Shown: one piece after another, positions 1 through 10,855 of the stretch
Layout: every line of letters begins with the position of its first letter
Position numbering within the stretch: the first letter of the stretch is position 1
DNA from: Pleurotus ostreatus/Saccharomyces cerevisiae fusant
Taxonomy: Eukaryota; Opisthokonta
Direction: 5' to 3'
NCBI GenBank assembly: GCA_024196135.1
Contig: JAMQCK010000033.1
Span: forward strand, 1-64,000
DNA length: 64,000 nucleotides
Notes under the pieces: model-generated
What the model saw: the letters and a program-made list of their open reading frames with translations, nothing else
The model's database searches: none
What the model was told of the DNA's origin: nothing
Made by a program: the position numbers and the translations under genes

Positions 1-75
1 CATACAGACCTCATCTCTTCTCTGAATTAGATTGCGCGTGTGACCATCTGGATTGACTAACCCTCTTCCTGCTAG

Positions 76-1936
76 TGAATACGTTGGGCAAGGTGCGCCG
101 CAGAAACCGCGCGCATATCCCCCTCAAATGCCGCCCTTCTCCTGGTTTTCTGTCTTTCTGAGATGATCTTCGTTTCTGAACCCCTTTCAGGCGGGCTTGA
201 CAAGCCTGGTGGTACGCAAGTCGCTAGCCAGAAGTGGGATTGGAGAAACAAGTCCTTGCAGGTGCGTATGCGATGTTTACCTGGCAACCAATGCACCAGC
301 TGCGCACTCTCCTTATGCCCGGATGAAAATCCTGACTCCCCTCAACGGCAACGTCCTTCGACTTTCTGGTTCCCTCCATTATCACTGTCTATGCCCTTAT
401 TCCTCTTCTTATCTCTTTGCTGATATGTGCACTACAGCAATCATACGAATCGCGCAAGCCCGTTCGCGTTGTACGCGGATCCAAGCTCAACTCGCCGTAT
501 GCGCCGGAGCAAGGGTGAGTATATCTTCACACTCCTTCGGGCAACGACTCGCTGACATCCGTGTCCGCAATGTCCCTGGCTGATTCCCTTGACTAGGTTT
601 CGCTACGACGGTCTGTACAGTGTCACCAAGGTGCGTGTCGAACTGCCTAGCTTCCCTGGGAACTCTCCTGTTGTCTTCGCGTCTTCCACAATATTCTGAC
701 CAGTGTCGCAGGTCTTCGGCCGCAGAAACTCGCAAAACTTGCTCGAGTGCGTCGCGCGGATGCAGGTGAGAGTTTTCTTCTTCGAATTGGGACCTTGCGG
801 ATAAGCGAGCGACCCGACGTGTGGACTCCCCTCCTCCCCCTGCGTATTCCTTGGCTTCCGATCCTTCATTTATCGCTCTCTCTGCGCGCTGACTCGATCA
901 CATCCGAGGACTGCTCGATCCCTGCGGTTTTGAGCGCATACATCCAGCTTACTGACGACTTTTCCAGCGCTTGCCCGACCAGCCGCCTCTGCCGCCGCCT
1001 CGAAACCCGACGAGAACTTCGGCTCATGCCCACGCCATTGCCGGCGGAAGCGGTCGGCCAGGGGCGGACGTCAATGCGCAGGCTTCGAGCAGCTCTCATG
1101 CGCATGCGGAACTGGGCGAGTTGACCGGCTCGTCTATGGACACGCGCGAGGTTCAGCAAGCAGCAAGAGAATTGGAGGGGGACGAAATCGGATCCTCAAG
1201 CGAGGCGGATAGTGAGAAAGACGGCCCAAGGCCCGATGGCGCGAGCGACTCATCCGGGATGAGTGTCGATGAGGACGAGTGTCCGCACCGTCGCCACGGC
1301 GCCCTGAGCTATGCGCTGGCGGAACGCTCGCGCCTGCGACCGATGCCCCAAGAGGACGACAACGAGGAAGCCGATGAGGAGCTTGAGGTTCAAGAGATTC
1401 TGGAGACGTCGGTGGACGAGGGAGAGGAGTCCAGGAGTTCGGCAGTAGAGGACGACGTCGAGAGCTCGGAAGAGGACGACGGCCACGAGGGCTCTGTGGT
1501 CGACGCTTTGTCGCAAGCAGCGTCGGTCAGGGATCTGTGCGCAGCGATGCTGGAGGCTGCGGCGGCGTCGGAGCTGGCGACCAGATCTACCCGGACGGGC
1601 GCGATGCCGGTGGACGCGAGCGAGGCCAAAGACACCAGTACGTCGACGGACGTGAGCCCTGAGCCGCAGTCGCCTAGCTCAAGCTCAACACCTGAAGCCG
1701 ACGACCTGACCATCGCCATGGCCGAGCTAAAGGACTCTACGGCCCTCTTCGATGCGGCGATGCGAAGACTTCGCGACGCTGAGCGCGCGTCGTCTCACCC
1801 GGGTGCATCTTCTCTGGCCACACCTTCTACGAGGTCTACCACAGAAAGCGATTTTGAGGACACGCTCGGGGGTGCCGCTGCAGCTGCTGCTAGTGCGGCT
1901 GACTTAGCCTCGCTGGCCATCCGCCGTCGGTCGTAG
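76..1936 (+). CDS. SRA-YDG domain protein, 3' part of gene
   Basis: Partial gene entering from the left edge. Visible exons: 76-92, 191-261, 438-514, 597-630, 712-765, 968-1936, joined by GT-AG introns that keep one frame. The first five exons encode the second half of an SRA-YDG domain: a DWRNKSL segment, then KPVRVVRGSKLNSPYAPEQG, then FRYDGLYSV, and after the last intron RLPDQPPLP, the usual end of the fungal domain. SRA domains bind methylated or hemimethylated cytosine by base flipping (UHRF1, SUVH proteins), so a nuclear chromatin role is inferred. After the domain comes a tail of about 300 residues rich in Asp, Glu, Ser and Ala with no recognisable RING or SET domain. The N-terminus lies outside the window. 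The domain call is firm; exact exon limits near 76 are less so. Confidence 0.85.
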
Positions 1937-2548
1937 AAGGTCATCTTGCGGTTGTCGTAGGCTTTCGCCGGCAGTCGTGGTGACGAGGCCTCCTGAAGAT
2001 CGCTGTCCCGCGCGTGGCTTCAAACTCGGAGGGAGCGCTTGCGCAGCCTATATGCGCCTTTTGACTCTCTCGCCATCGACCATCCATTTCTTGTCCAAGC
2101 TATTCCCGAATCGCCTTCACTATCGCTTTCACTCGGGAATCCATTGATGGCAGATGAATTTTGCGCTCTTCGTCGTATATCTCATCGAGGAATCCTCACA
2201 CGTGTATCCGGTAGCTCTTGGACACTGACAGCGCCCTTGGGAAGCGATTCTTGACGCACCGGAACCAGTGCTATACAACCTCGAGGGAAGATCCAAGAGG
2301 CGTCGTGTTAATTCCTGTCCTCTTCGTTTGTCCGACGTAGAATGTACTCCTGGAATAAATGCGAATATCCACATGACTTTACTCTACGTACAACAGGAGC
2401 AGAGCGAACTCGAGAGGCGAACATGGAAGTCAAGCGCAGAAGAGTACAGCAAGCGATAGCTATGGATAACGTGGTATACAGATAAATTCATAAATCCTCT
2501 ATTAGTATCAGGTCGCGCCGGGAACGCCAGCTCGCGTCCTCGAATGAC
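1937..2548. other. Intergenic, convergent 3' ends
   Basis: Lies between the 3' ends of the SRA-YDG gene and the next gene on the opposite strand. It probably holds the two 3' UTRs. I see no gene or repeat in it. Confidence 0.5.
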
Positions 2549-3305
2549 CTATAGCCGCAGTGCCACCAGAACGCGGTCCTTGAGCAGAGCGACCATTCCC
2601 GAGGGCCGGTGGTTATCCATTTGCAGCTCCTCGTCGTAGTTGTCGAAGCGCGTGCCCTGCCCGACTCTAAGGATCCCGAACTCGCGCATGAAGGTCCGCG
2701 TGATGGGAGTCGGCTGCGTACACATAGCGAGCGGTGGCGCGGTGGTAATGGGCGCCGCCACCGGAGGAGCAAAAGCGGAGATTGGTGGCAGAATGATGGG
2801 CGGCGGCTGCGGGAGCGCAACTGGGGCCGCGGGCGGATGCGCAACGGGGACATGTGGCACGATGGCGGGGACGGTGGGCGGCGCGATGCTCGATGTGGCT
2901 TGGATAGGTGGCGGCTGCGCGAGTTGGTCTTGAGCTCTTTTGAGATTGAGGGAGGAGTCGGGGATTCTCTTGATTGGTCTGCGTCTCTGCTCGGGTTTCG
3001 AGACTCCGGGACTTTGGCTCCTTGATCTTTCCTCGTCCCTCATCATCTGGACGGTGCGCGTCAGTCAAACAAACGGGAGGCATGAACGTGGTAGCGGGAG
3101 CGCACCAGTGTATATGCGGCGTCGGGTCGCGGCGGTGGCTCATCGTAGATGGTCTCGTCTACGGGAGGACCGTCGAGGATCTCTTTCTCGTAGTCCTCAA
3201 TCCATAACGCATGCTAAGACGAGTTGAGCAATAGATGTGGCAATGAAACGGCCAGCGTACCTGATGCTGCATCGCACCAGTCTGAGCGCCAGGCATCATT
3301 TGCAT
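2549..3305 (-). CDS. Proline-rich orphan protein, 216 aa
   Basis: Three exons on the minus strand (3305-3261, 3213-3106, 3046-2549), all joined in phase 0 by 47- and 59-nt introns. The start MQMMPGAQTG follows a TATA box about 100 nt upstream. Exon 2 encodes an acidic stretch containing WIEDYEKEILDGPP. Exon 3 begins with a basic, serine-rich segment and then has a long Pro/Ala/Val tract (about residues 90-160). The last part is hydrophilic and contains REFGILRVGQGTRFDNYDEE. There is no signal peptide or membrane segment. I do not recognise the family. The clean splicing and the change from low complexity to a structured-looking C-terminus argue that the gene is real. Confidence 0.6.
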
Positions 3306-4049
3306 TCTAGAAGAGAGACGCGTACGCCACGCGCGAAGCAGACGCGGGCGAGAGACGGGGGACGCAGACTCAGCAAAAGCAGCGCCCAGGCAGAGAGGCC
3401 ATTTATAAGCGCTCATCTATAGCTCATCCATGTCCCACGCCCTCCAGACACCGCTGGTATGGCCACGGTTCAGACTCCGCCACCTTGCAGCCGAGCCATT
3501 GAGACCTCGCCGCTGCTTTGGTCAAGCCTCGTGAATATGCGGTCCATGATTTGGAATTCCCCGATTAGACTTTCGACGAGTCACGCCACATGCGTAAAGC
3601 CATCTGCTGAGCGCTGAGATGGGCGGACAATGGTGGTCGGGAGGACAATGATGGTGGAGCGGACACTGGTGGTCGGGAAGAACAATGGACTGATAGGGTC
3701 AGCGGGCGCTTACGCGTCGATCAGGTTCCGAGGTTGCGGATCAAACTTTGTGATTAGCGGATGCGGGGAATGTGATGCGCGGGCTGCGTCGAGGCTTGCA
3801 GGTTTGTTGATGTCGAGCGAGAAGAAAGCAAGGGTGGCGGGGGATGTGGCGACGGCGATGGGGACGCTCGACGCCCAAGGCAGAGGAAAGTCACGATGCA
3901 ATGCACTTGGAGAGATAGCATGGCTTAGATACAATGAGGCATACGGTACATATAATAGATAGAGAGTGCACAGCGCATAACAGTACAAGTACACGAAAAG
4001 GAAAGGACTGTCAGTCAGTGAGCACGATAAATAAGCGAAGATAGAGACT
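3306..4049. other. Intergenic stretch
   Basis: Promoter side of the proline-rich gene and 3' side of the coiled-coil gene. At 3630-3690 there is a short imperfect repeat of a GTGGTCGGGA-containing unit. No gene seen. Confidence 0.4.
3401..3407 (-). promoter_or_regulatory. TATA box for the proline-rich orphan gene
   Basis: TATAAAT on the minus strand, about 95 nt upstream of the ATG at 3305, in a suitable position for a core promoter with a short 5' UTR. Confidence 0.45.
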
Positions 4050-4922
4050 TCACGGCCGACGCCAGAAATTGCTCGCGCTCCACCATCCTTGCACCTCTGG
4101 GGATGCAATTACTGGAGCTTTCCGCCGCGCCGTCTTCGCCACTCGAGCCTCTCTTGCCTTCATCTCCTCCTCCGCCCTCTTCCTGTCCTCCTCCGCCTTT
4201 CTTCTGTCCTCCTCCAGCTTCTTCCCCCTCTCCACCTCCGCCTTACCCCTCTCCCTCGCCGCCCTCACTGCGTCCACTACTCTCTTCACCCTCTCTGCCG
4301 TTCGCTTCGCGGCTGCGTCTTTGCGTGCTTGCGCGGCCGCGGCTTCCTCCGCTGCCTGCGCTGACGTAGTCTTCTTTGCTGCCTGCGCTGCCGCAGTCTC
4401 CTCTGCTGCCTTCTTCGCCTCCTCAGACGCCTTCCTCGCCTCGTCCTTGCGTGCATGCGCTATCGCAGCTTCCTCCTTCCTCGCCTCGTCCTCCTCCAAT
4501 TTCCTCGCCTTCTCCGCCTCGTAGACCCTTCGCAGCAGCATGACGCGCAGGTCGCCGGTCTCCTCGTCTTCTGAGTCGGAGTCGTCGGTGTCTGTCGAGG
4601 CTGAGTCGTCCGCGTCGGAGTCGGTCGAGGTTGAGTCGTGCGCGTCTTTCGAGTCTGGGTCGTTCGAATCAGAACCGTCGGAGGCGTATGCGATCGAGGC
4701 GTCGGAGGCGTGTGTGGTCGAGGCGTCTGGGTCTATGCATTTCCCTTTGTCTTCGGTGTCCTCATCCTCAACCTCGGTATCACTCCCATCGTCCAAAACA
4801 GCAGGATTGACCTCCCAGTACTGCAGCTCGGCGTACCTGTACCGACCCCTTGCATTGGTGCTGACGCGCAGAGGCGAGGGGCGGAGGGGCCGGTCGTACA
4901 CGTAGGGGTGGTAGATGTACAT
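4050..4922 (-). CDS. Acidic, coiled-coil orphan protein, 290 aa
   Basis: Single uninterrupted reading frame starting MYIYHPYVYDRPLRPSPLRV. Residues 1-40 are tyrosine-rich. Residues 45-125 are very acidic (Asp/Ser/Glu, with DSDSEDEE). Residues 125-275 form a long Lys/Glu/Ala/Arg heptad-like stretch with many EEAxKAAEE-type repeats, so an extended coiled coil is predicted. The N-terminal PSPLRxSTxAxG stretch resembles the start of the orphan proteins at 32783 and 49715, so a distant relation to that family is possible, although the exon module of the family is not evident here. No known domain. The composition suggests a nuclear or scaffold protein; this is inference only. Confidence 0.6.
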   Translation of the reverse strand: MYIYHPYVYDRPLRPSPLRVSTNARGRYRYAELQYWEVNPAVLDDGSDTEVEDEDTEDKGKCIDPDASTTHASDASIAYASDGSDSNDPDSKDAHDSTSTDSDADDSASTDTDDSDSEDEETGDLRVMLLRRVYEAEKARKLEEDEARKEEAAIAHARKDEARKASEEAKKAAEETAAAQAAKKTTSAQAAEEAAAAQARKDAAAKRTAERVKRVVDAVRAARERGKAEVERGKKLEEDRRKAEEDRKRAEEEMKAREARVAKTARRKAPVIASPEVQGWWSASNFWRRP

Positions 4923-4924
4923 GC

Positions 4925-5090
4925 TTGAGGGATGGGGCTGGTGGATCAGGTTGTGGGTGAGGGTGGATCAGGTTGTGGGTGAGGGCGAGGGCGAGGGCGA
5001 GGGTGAGGATAAGGGCGAGGGTGGATCGGGTTGTGGATCAGGACGAGGTCGTGGATAAGGGCGAGAACCGGCGCGTGGGTTAGGGTGAGG
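4925..5090. repeat. G-rich minisatellite (GGGTGAGGGCGAGG-like)
   Basis: Tandem imperfect units built from GGGTGAGGG, GGGCGAGGG and GGATCAGGTTGTGG lie directly upstream of the start codon of the coiled-coil gene at 4922, in its 5' UTR or promoter. The strand asymmetry (G-rich on +) is strong. Confidence 0.7.
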
Positions 5091-5169
5091 AGGTGTAGTG
5101 TCAGAGATCGACGGTCAACGCGCCGGCGCGTCGAGTGGTGGGGTCCGGTGGCAAAGAGTGGCGAGGTCG

Positions 5170-5345
5170 ATGTTAGGAGTTCTTTTGCCACGGAGCGGCT
5201 CGGGCCTTTTGCCACTGAACGGGCTTAGGTCTTGCGCCACCGAATGGCTCGAGTCTTTCGCCACTGAACGGGCTCAGGACTTGCGCCACTGAAAGGCTAG
5301 GCGGTTGGGCGACGTCGAAGAGTTGCCACCGAATGGCTCAGGCGG
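5170..5345. repeat. Tandem repeat, about 30-nt unit with GCCACTGAACGGGCT
   Basis: About five imperfect copies of a unit containing TTGCCAC(T/C)GAA(C/T)GG(G/C)CT, each followed by an AGGTCTT- or AGTCTTT-like spacer. No coding signal. Confidence 0.65.
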
Positions 5346-5387
5346 ATCGACGATGGTCCGTCGGTCGGGCGAGCGTGCAGGTGGCAG

Positions 5388-5442
5388 ACAATGAGATGAG
5401 CTGGTGGCGGACAATGAGATGAGCGGGTGGCGGACAATGAGA
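5388..5442. repeat. Short tandem repeat GGTGGCGGACAATGAGATGAGC
   Basis: Three near-identical copies of the unit GTGGCAGACAATGAGATGAGC / GTGGCGGACAATGAGATGAGC lie in a row, in the same non-coding stretch as the neighbouring minisatellites. Confidence 0.65.
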
Positions 5443-5582
5443 TCAGCAGCGGCGAGAGCTCGGCGGTCAGAGACCCGCGCTGGAGTAATGTTAGTGGACG
5501 CGCGAGCGCGAGCAAGGACGCCAATGGATTGAGCGCGAGAGCGATGCAGCCAATGGCCCAGGCGCAGAATGCACGCGAGGGC

Positions 5583-5654
5583 GAGGGCGTCAATGAGCGC
5601 GAGAGCGAGGGCGTCAATGAGCGCGAGAGCAAGGGCGTCAATGAGCGCGAGAGA
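5583..5654. repeat. 24-nt minisatellite, three copies
   Basis: Unit GAGGGCGTCAATGAGCGCGA plus GAGC, repeated three times with one substitution (GAGG to AAGG). Because the unit is a multiple of three it gives long spurious open frames on both strands. Confidence 0.8.
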
Positions 5655-5691
5655 AGAAAACGGACCAATCGCCAACAAACACACACGCGCC

Positions 5692-5700
5692 TTTATATAA
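5692..5700. promoter_or_regulatory. TATA-like box TTTATATAA, orientation unclear
   Basis: The minus strand reads TATATAAAGGCGC, which is also found on the minus strand at 32344. It could serve the coiled-coil gene starting at 4922, with a long repeat-filled leader. No convincing plus-strand gene lies close downstream. Confidence 0.35.
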
Positions 5701-5760
5701 GCAGGCGCGGCACTCCAATGGCGCGCGTCGGTTGTTTGGAGGCTGGTTTGGGAGATTGGC

Positions 5761-5781
5761 CCGTATGCCGAGGGCATACGG
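5761..5781. repeat. Perfect inverted repeat, 9-bp arms, 3-nt loop
   Basis: CCGTATGCC-GAG-GGCATACGG. It could form a short hairpin or be a dyad binding site. It lies about 65 nt from the TATA-like box at 5692. Confidence 0.6.
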
Positions 5782-5952
5782 TGGCGTGATGGCCCGACCA
5801 CCGGTCGGAAGGTCTACCGGCGTCCAAACATAAACAAGTACCTATCTGGGGGGACAATAAGCGGCCTGATTGAGGAGACAATAGCGCGCCGTAGTCGGTG
5901 TGGCTTGATGCATGCTGGCCTCGGGGTGTAGGGTGATGCTTCGGTGAGCGTT

Positions 5953-6050
5953 GAAGGCGTGTTGGACGCTGAATGCGTGTTGGACGCTGAAGGCGTGTTG
6001 GACGCTGAAGGCGTGTTGGACGCTGAATGCGTGTTGGACGTTGAATGCGT
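5953..6050. repeat. 18-nt minisatellite, about five copies
   Basis: Unit GAAGGCGTGTTGGACGCT, alternating with GAATGCGTGTTGGACGCT, repeated five times head to tail. Both versions keep the 18-nt period. Confidence 0.8.
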
Positions 6051-8599
6051 ATCGAGGATCAGCACAGAGGTCAATAGTTGCTTTTTAGTCAGGCAAGGCC
6101 GCATTTCCGCTTCTACAAAAAGAGTGGCAGGACTTCGAACATTGGATGATGACTACGTTGAGGTGTTGATCAGGCGTATCACAAGGCGGTGTCGCTGAGA
6201 GGCAGAACGACGTTGGGGACTGGTATCGGTCCTAACTTGTTTGACTAGCCAAGGTCTGCTCTGAAAGGACATGATGTACCCCAGATGCGGTGCGGAGGGG
6301 ACATGCAGGGATATTGGGGACGTCGCGGACGGCGCGGCTTCACATATTCGAGTTCGATCACTATCCTATAGGCTGGTGAGTGGTCATGGTTGCAGGAGGA
6401 ATTGTATGCGACGCACCTAAGCTATGTTTAAGAGCTGAGAGGGCGCCGCCTTTGAGCGAACGCGAACTCAAACCCGGAACTTCTCAGCCAGGCTGTCGAT
6501 CGACCTCCCAGCGGATATGACGGATAGGCCCAATCTTCCTAAGTTAGTCTAGTTTGAGCTTGTACACAAGTATTTCTTTGACAATCGGAGAGAACGAGGA
6601 CGAGGAGCTGGCGATTCGCGCCGAGGTTGTGAGAACATGACGGGGGAGGACGAGATGATGCGGAAGCAAAGCGTCGATCACTGCTTTACTTCCGCCTCAA
6701 CCTGATGCAGCCGTTTTCGGACCCTCCCCCATCTTAGCTAGATGAGGCTGTACTACGACGATCCCAAAGAAGCAATACGTCGGCACCGGGCTCTGGGGGC
6801 TCCCTGCGAGCTGATCCTCAACGGCGCGTACATCTCGCCGTCTTCGGCAAACCTCGAGCTAGCTGGACGCGGCCAAGTCGAGCGCTGCTGGACAGACGCT
6901 GCTTCCAGCGCTTTCACACGCCGCGGGATCTTTCTATGCGTACGCGTCACCTTACCTGCAGACCGCTCCGCTCGTACTGCCCGCCGCTCGTCTGTGCGCG
7001 TCATGGAGTAAGCCGCGTATACCTCCCAACACGCCCTCTGCTTCTCCTGCATCGAGACGTTTCAGGCGTACGGTCTCTTCTACTTGAGGACCCGACTTGA
7101 AGGTACGCTCCAGCAGATGCTCGGAACGCGGTCCTGTCTTGCTGGGTGCGTCTGCCTTTCAACTTGAAGGGCGCATATACTTACCTTGTGCAGGCTGGCA
7201 GCGCATGTAGGCTTCCGTGGGGCACATGCCCTATGCAGCTACTTCCCATAAGCTAGAAAAGAGCAGCTATGCTACGACGACATGGTGAGTGGGGAATTCG
7301 TCTCACCCTGCACGGCCTCCTTCATTCAGTCCCAAGAAAGGGACAGGCGCCGCTCGACTATCGTCTGCAGCACTTCCTTATGCACCGTACTCGGGGCGAC
7401 CCCATGGCGTGCTGTTCTGGTCACCCTCGCGCAATCGCGAGCGATAAACAGGGGAGCAGCGCTAAGCAGGTACATATCTCCTGATACTCTTTTTTCTTGG
7501 CTGACGAACTTTCTGCGCAGACGCTCGGCGAGGCAAGAACCTTAGCGAGAGGAAGAATCTGCCGGCGCTCTCCAAGTCAACCAAGATGTACAACGCGCCG
7601 CGTCACGCTCGGTATCGGGAGATTCGACGAGGTACGCTGATCATCCCGGTCCTTGAAGCATACATGCATATACTCAGCCTCAATGACAGCTTGCAGTTAA
7701 GGCTCGAGCGCGACCAGCCCCCAGAAGACCTAATCTCCGGCGCATATAGCCTGCCCACTGAGCAGGAACTCGAAGGTGATCATCGCTAGCATCGTCCATC
7801 CCTTTCGTTCTGATCGTCTGACAGGCTGATACAGATACCTTAGTTCGATACGATACCCTGTCAGCCCGAATGCCAGTCCTTCTCATCCAGTCTGTTCATC
7901 CCCGACCGCGAGCGTGAAGCTCGTCGTCAGGCGTCGACGTTTTCATCGTCAAGCGTCGACATTTTCATCGTCAAGCGCCGAGGTGGAAGCTCATCGTCCA
8001 TCGCCGAGGTTGAAGCTCATCGTCCCGCGGCGAAGCTCGCCGTCCGATACCACAGTCCATCGTCCAGCGCCGGCGCCACACGCCGTTCCTGAAAGCCCCC
8101 ACGGACCCTCTCATTTGATTCGTCTCGAACGCTACACCCGCGCTCTCATTTGACGCTATCCCCACGCTCTACCGCGTGCATTGTCCTCTCACCCTATCCC
8201 CGTATGGCGATTCTTGGGTATGTCGCCTCGAGGTTGCGGGTGAGGGTGTCTGGGCTGTGGTCGAGGGTGTCGGTAATGCTTCCGAATGGCTTCTCGAGCT
8301 CGTGGGCGAGGGGCAGGAATGCGTGACGGCTTGGGCGAGGTGTGACGGAGTGCACCCTAGGACGCGCGACGGCGTGCACCCCAGGACGCGTGACTGCGGA
8401 TGGCCGTCGAGGGTTCATTGTTCTCGGGTGATATGTGGCGGTTTGATTTTTGGGTGGCTTGTTCGTGGTCACGGCGGGGTGGCGAGTTCGCGGTCACGGC
8501 GGGTGGCGTGGTCGTGGTCACGCTTGACCCTCGCTCTGTTCGACCGTCACTCGCGTTTGACGCTCCTCATCGGCTCCCTGCACCTCACTGACTCCTTTC
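6051..8599. other. Stretch without a clear gene, coding-like islands
   Basis: No complete gene could be assembled. Short plus-strand islands with exon-like ends occur at 6742-6950 (beginning MRLYYDDPKEAIRRHRALGA), 7530-7620 and 7690-7775, but frames break between them. At 7914-8060 there is a degenerate repeat of GTCGACxTTTTCATCGTCAAGC and GCCGAGGTxGAAGCTCATCG units. This may be a decayed gene plus repeats; I cannot support a product. Confidence 0.3.
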
Positions 8600-8659
8600 A
8601 CCTCTCTATTGAGACTCCCTACACCTCTCGATTGAGACTCCCTTCACCTCTCGATTGAC
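8600..8659 (+). promoter_or_regulatory. Pyrimidine-rich leader with 20-nt direct repeats
   Basis: Three copies of CACCTCTC(T/G)ATTGAGACTCCC-like sequence lie immediately before the ATG at 8661. CT-rich tracts next to the start are common in filamentous-fungal promoters and leaders. The role is inferred. Confidence 0.4.
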
Positions 8660-8660
8660 G

Positions 8661-10456
8661 ATGCCGCCAACGACTACGACGAAGAGCGCTCCGCGCAAAT
8701 ACGGCGGCAAGAGCAAGTGGGACCTGCGCGCGCTGGGTGTGGTGAGTAGAGCTTGCTGAGCTGGTGCGCGTAGGTGAAGGCTGACGCTTTTGCAGAGCAC
8801 TAAGCCGTCGAGGAAGAGCAAGGCCGGAGGGGCAAACGCAAAGTCCGGCGCGACAAAAGCGTCAAGCTCGATGAACACGAACGACGAAACGACGAAAACG
8901 AAGGTCGAAACGATGAACCTGAACATAAACAAGGAACCGGTGAACATAAACACGAAAAACGAAGGTAGCAAATCGCAGGACAAGGAGGTCATGGAGGTGC
9001 GTCGTCTAAGTAGTATAGTGCTAGTATACGGACTGACAAATGCGCTATAGATGTTCCGGAAATTCGAAGAAGCCCAGGCGGCGGCGGCGCGGGCAGCGAG
9101 CGAGGTTGATAGTTGCTCGGAGGCATGCAACGCTTGTATCGCCTCAGAGGCGTCCACTGCCTTCACCGACAAGCCCTCGTTTGACTTCGGCATTTCCGAG
9201 CCATCCATCGCCTTTGGCAGTTCTGAGTCGACCAACGCTCTTGCCATCCCCGAGCCATTCAACATCTTCGACGACAAACCTTCGTTCGACTTTGGCATTT
9301 CCGATTCTTCCAACATCTTCGACATCTGCGACTCAACCAACATCTTCGACGACAAACCATCCAATATCTTCGGCCTCCGCGAGTCACCTGACATCTTCGA
9401 CGACAAGCCCTCTTTCAACTTCGCTACTACGTCCAGCGGGGACCTCATCCTTCTCGACTCGCAGGGTGTCGAGGTGTCGGTTTTGGGGACGTATTCGATT
9501 CCAGAAAAGGACCGGATGCCTACTTTTGAGGGCGAGGTGGTACGTCGTGGTTCAGCTTCGGACACAGAAGGTTACGGCGCTGACACTACCGTCAACAGGA
9601 TTTCTTCAGGGACTGGACCCAAGAACAACTCGACGAGGAGCAGCACGCCCCCATTAACGACCGAAAAGGCGCCCGCCTGCGCCTAAGACGCAAGCGGTAC
9701 GACTTTGTCGGCGGGCCTGGGTATAGGGTGTATTTGGCGAGGAGGGTGAGTGGTTGTTTCTTCGTTCATGTTCAATCCAACTTCCTCCATGTTCCCTTTC
9801 CCGCTCGTACGGCTTTCTCTGCATTTACCACTCATGTCGCTCTCCTGCCCTCCCCCTTTTTCCTACCCTTGCTCTTCCACCAATCCCTTCCCTTACTCGA
9901 CCATGCCTCCCCCTCGCCCATTCAGCCCTAATCCCTCTTACTCACCCCCACTCTCCAGGAACGCCGCCTCACCGAAGACGAGGACGATTTCCTCCCCCGC
10001 AAGCGGATGCATACCACCCAGGACCTTGCGAATATGCGCGCGAAGTGGAAGGTGAGGAGAGAGAGGCCGTTGAGGGAAAGGGCGATGAGGAGGTGTTTGC
10101 GGCAGCGTGCTCTGCGCGGACGACCACTCGGGGAGAATGCCCATAGGGAGGAAGAAGTGTATAAGAGGCGAGAGGTGATTGTGGAGCGGAAGGTACTCGC
10201 GAGGCTGAAGGCGGATGGTAGCATGGGCGATGATGGATGCCAGATCGACGAGGTTTATGCGGTGGGTGGTGATGAGCAGGCGATGGGCGAAGAGGATCAT
10301 TCCACGGAAAATATGGAGGAAGGGAAGGAGGACGAAGATCATCCGATGGACGACGAAGAAGAGGACGACGACGACGACGACATGGACACTCCCCGCGTCT
10401 CATTCCTGCGCGAGTCGACGCCCGAGCCGGAGGGGGAGGAGGATTGGGTTGTGTAG
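8661..10456 (+). CDS. Orphan family protein with PTFE/YLARR exon module, 471 aa
   Basis: Five exons, all phase 0: 8661-8741, 8796-8996, 9051-9539, 9599-9745, 9959-10456. The N-terminus is basic and Lys/Asn-rich. Exon 3 carries several repeats built on IFDDKPSFDFGIS. Exon 3 ends in MPTFEGEV. Exon 4 (49 codons) encodes RLRLRRKRYDF and GYRVYLARR and stops exactly there. Exon 5 has MHTTQDLANMRAKW, a basic helical segment, and an acidic tail with DDEEEDDDDDD, ending EEDWVV. The PTFE end, the YLARR end and the T-x-E/D-D-L/I-A motif recur in the genes at 20913 and 27610, and the ending resembles the latter's EWEVV. There are no known domains, signal peptide or membrane segments. Function unknown; a nuclear location is a guess from the basic and acidic composition. 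Confidence 0.75.
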
Positions 10457-10855
10457 GATTGAGGGAGTGTGGAGGAGCGCGTGAAGGTAGAAGAGAAGGA
10501 TGCGGGAGGCGGTAGGTAGGATGGTATGTAGGATCGAACATGTGTAAGCTACGATGGATTTTTGTCTTACCAGATGCATATGCGACCGAACGACTAGGTA
10601 TAATTTACACTTTATGCGCGCCCAGCTGCCACAGCGTGGATTGGGTTTCGTTGAGCACGGCACACTCGAGCGGCTGGGTTTCTCCAAAGCGACGCACTCA
10701 AGCAAGATCCTGAGTCTCGAGTTCCGGGTGAACGTTTGCGTCGATGCGGGCATACTGTATATGGAAACGCGAGATACAGAATTACAAGAAATCACAAGTG
10801 AGATAGGTACATCGGAAAGCAAAGGGACAAAGGTAGCGCTAGATGCTCGACGCAG

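Noticed and set aside
5761..5781. Hairpin as a transcription terminator
   Set aside because: Intrinsic hairpin terminators are bacterial; this is fungal nuclear DNA and no T-run follows.
5274..5801. Minus-strand frame with repeated LSRSLTP / DALALALI residues
   Set aside because: The repeats come from the 24-nt minisatellite being a multiple of three. No gene structure supports it.
9040..9657. Plus-strand frame with Ser/Thr/Pro-rich repeats overlapping the orphan gene at 8661
   Set aside because: It is out of frame with the five-exon chain. The repeats reflect the IFDDKPSFDFG units read in the wrong frame.
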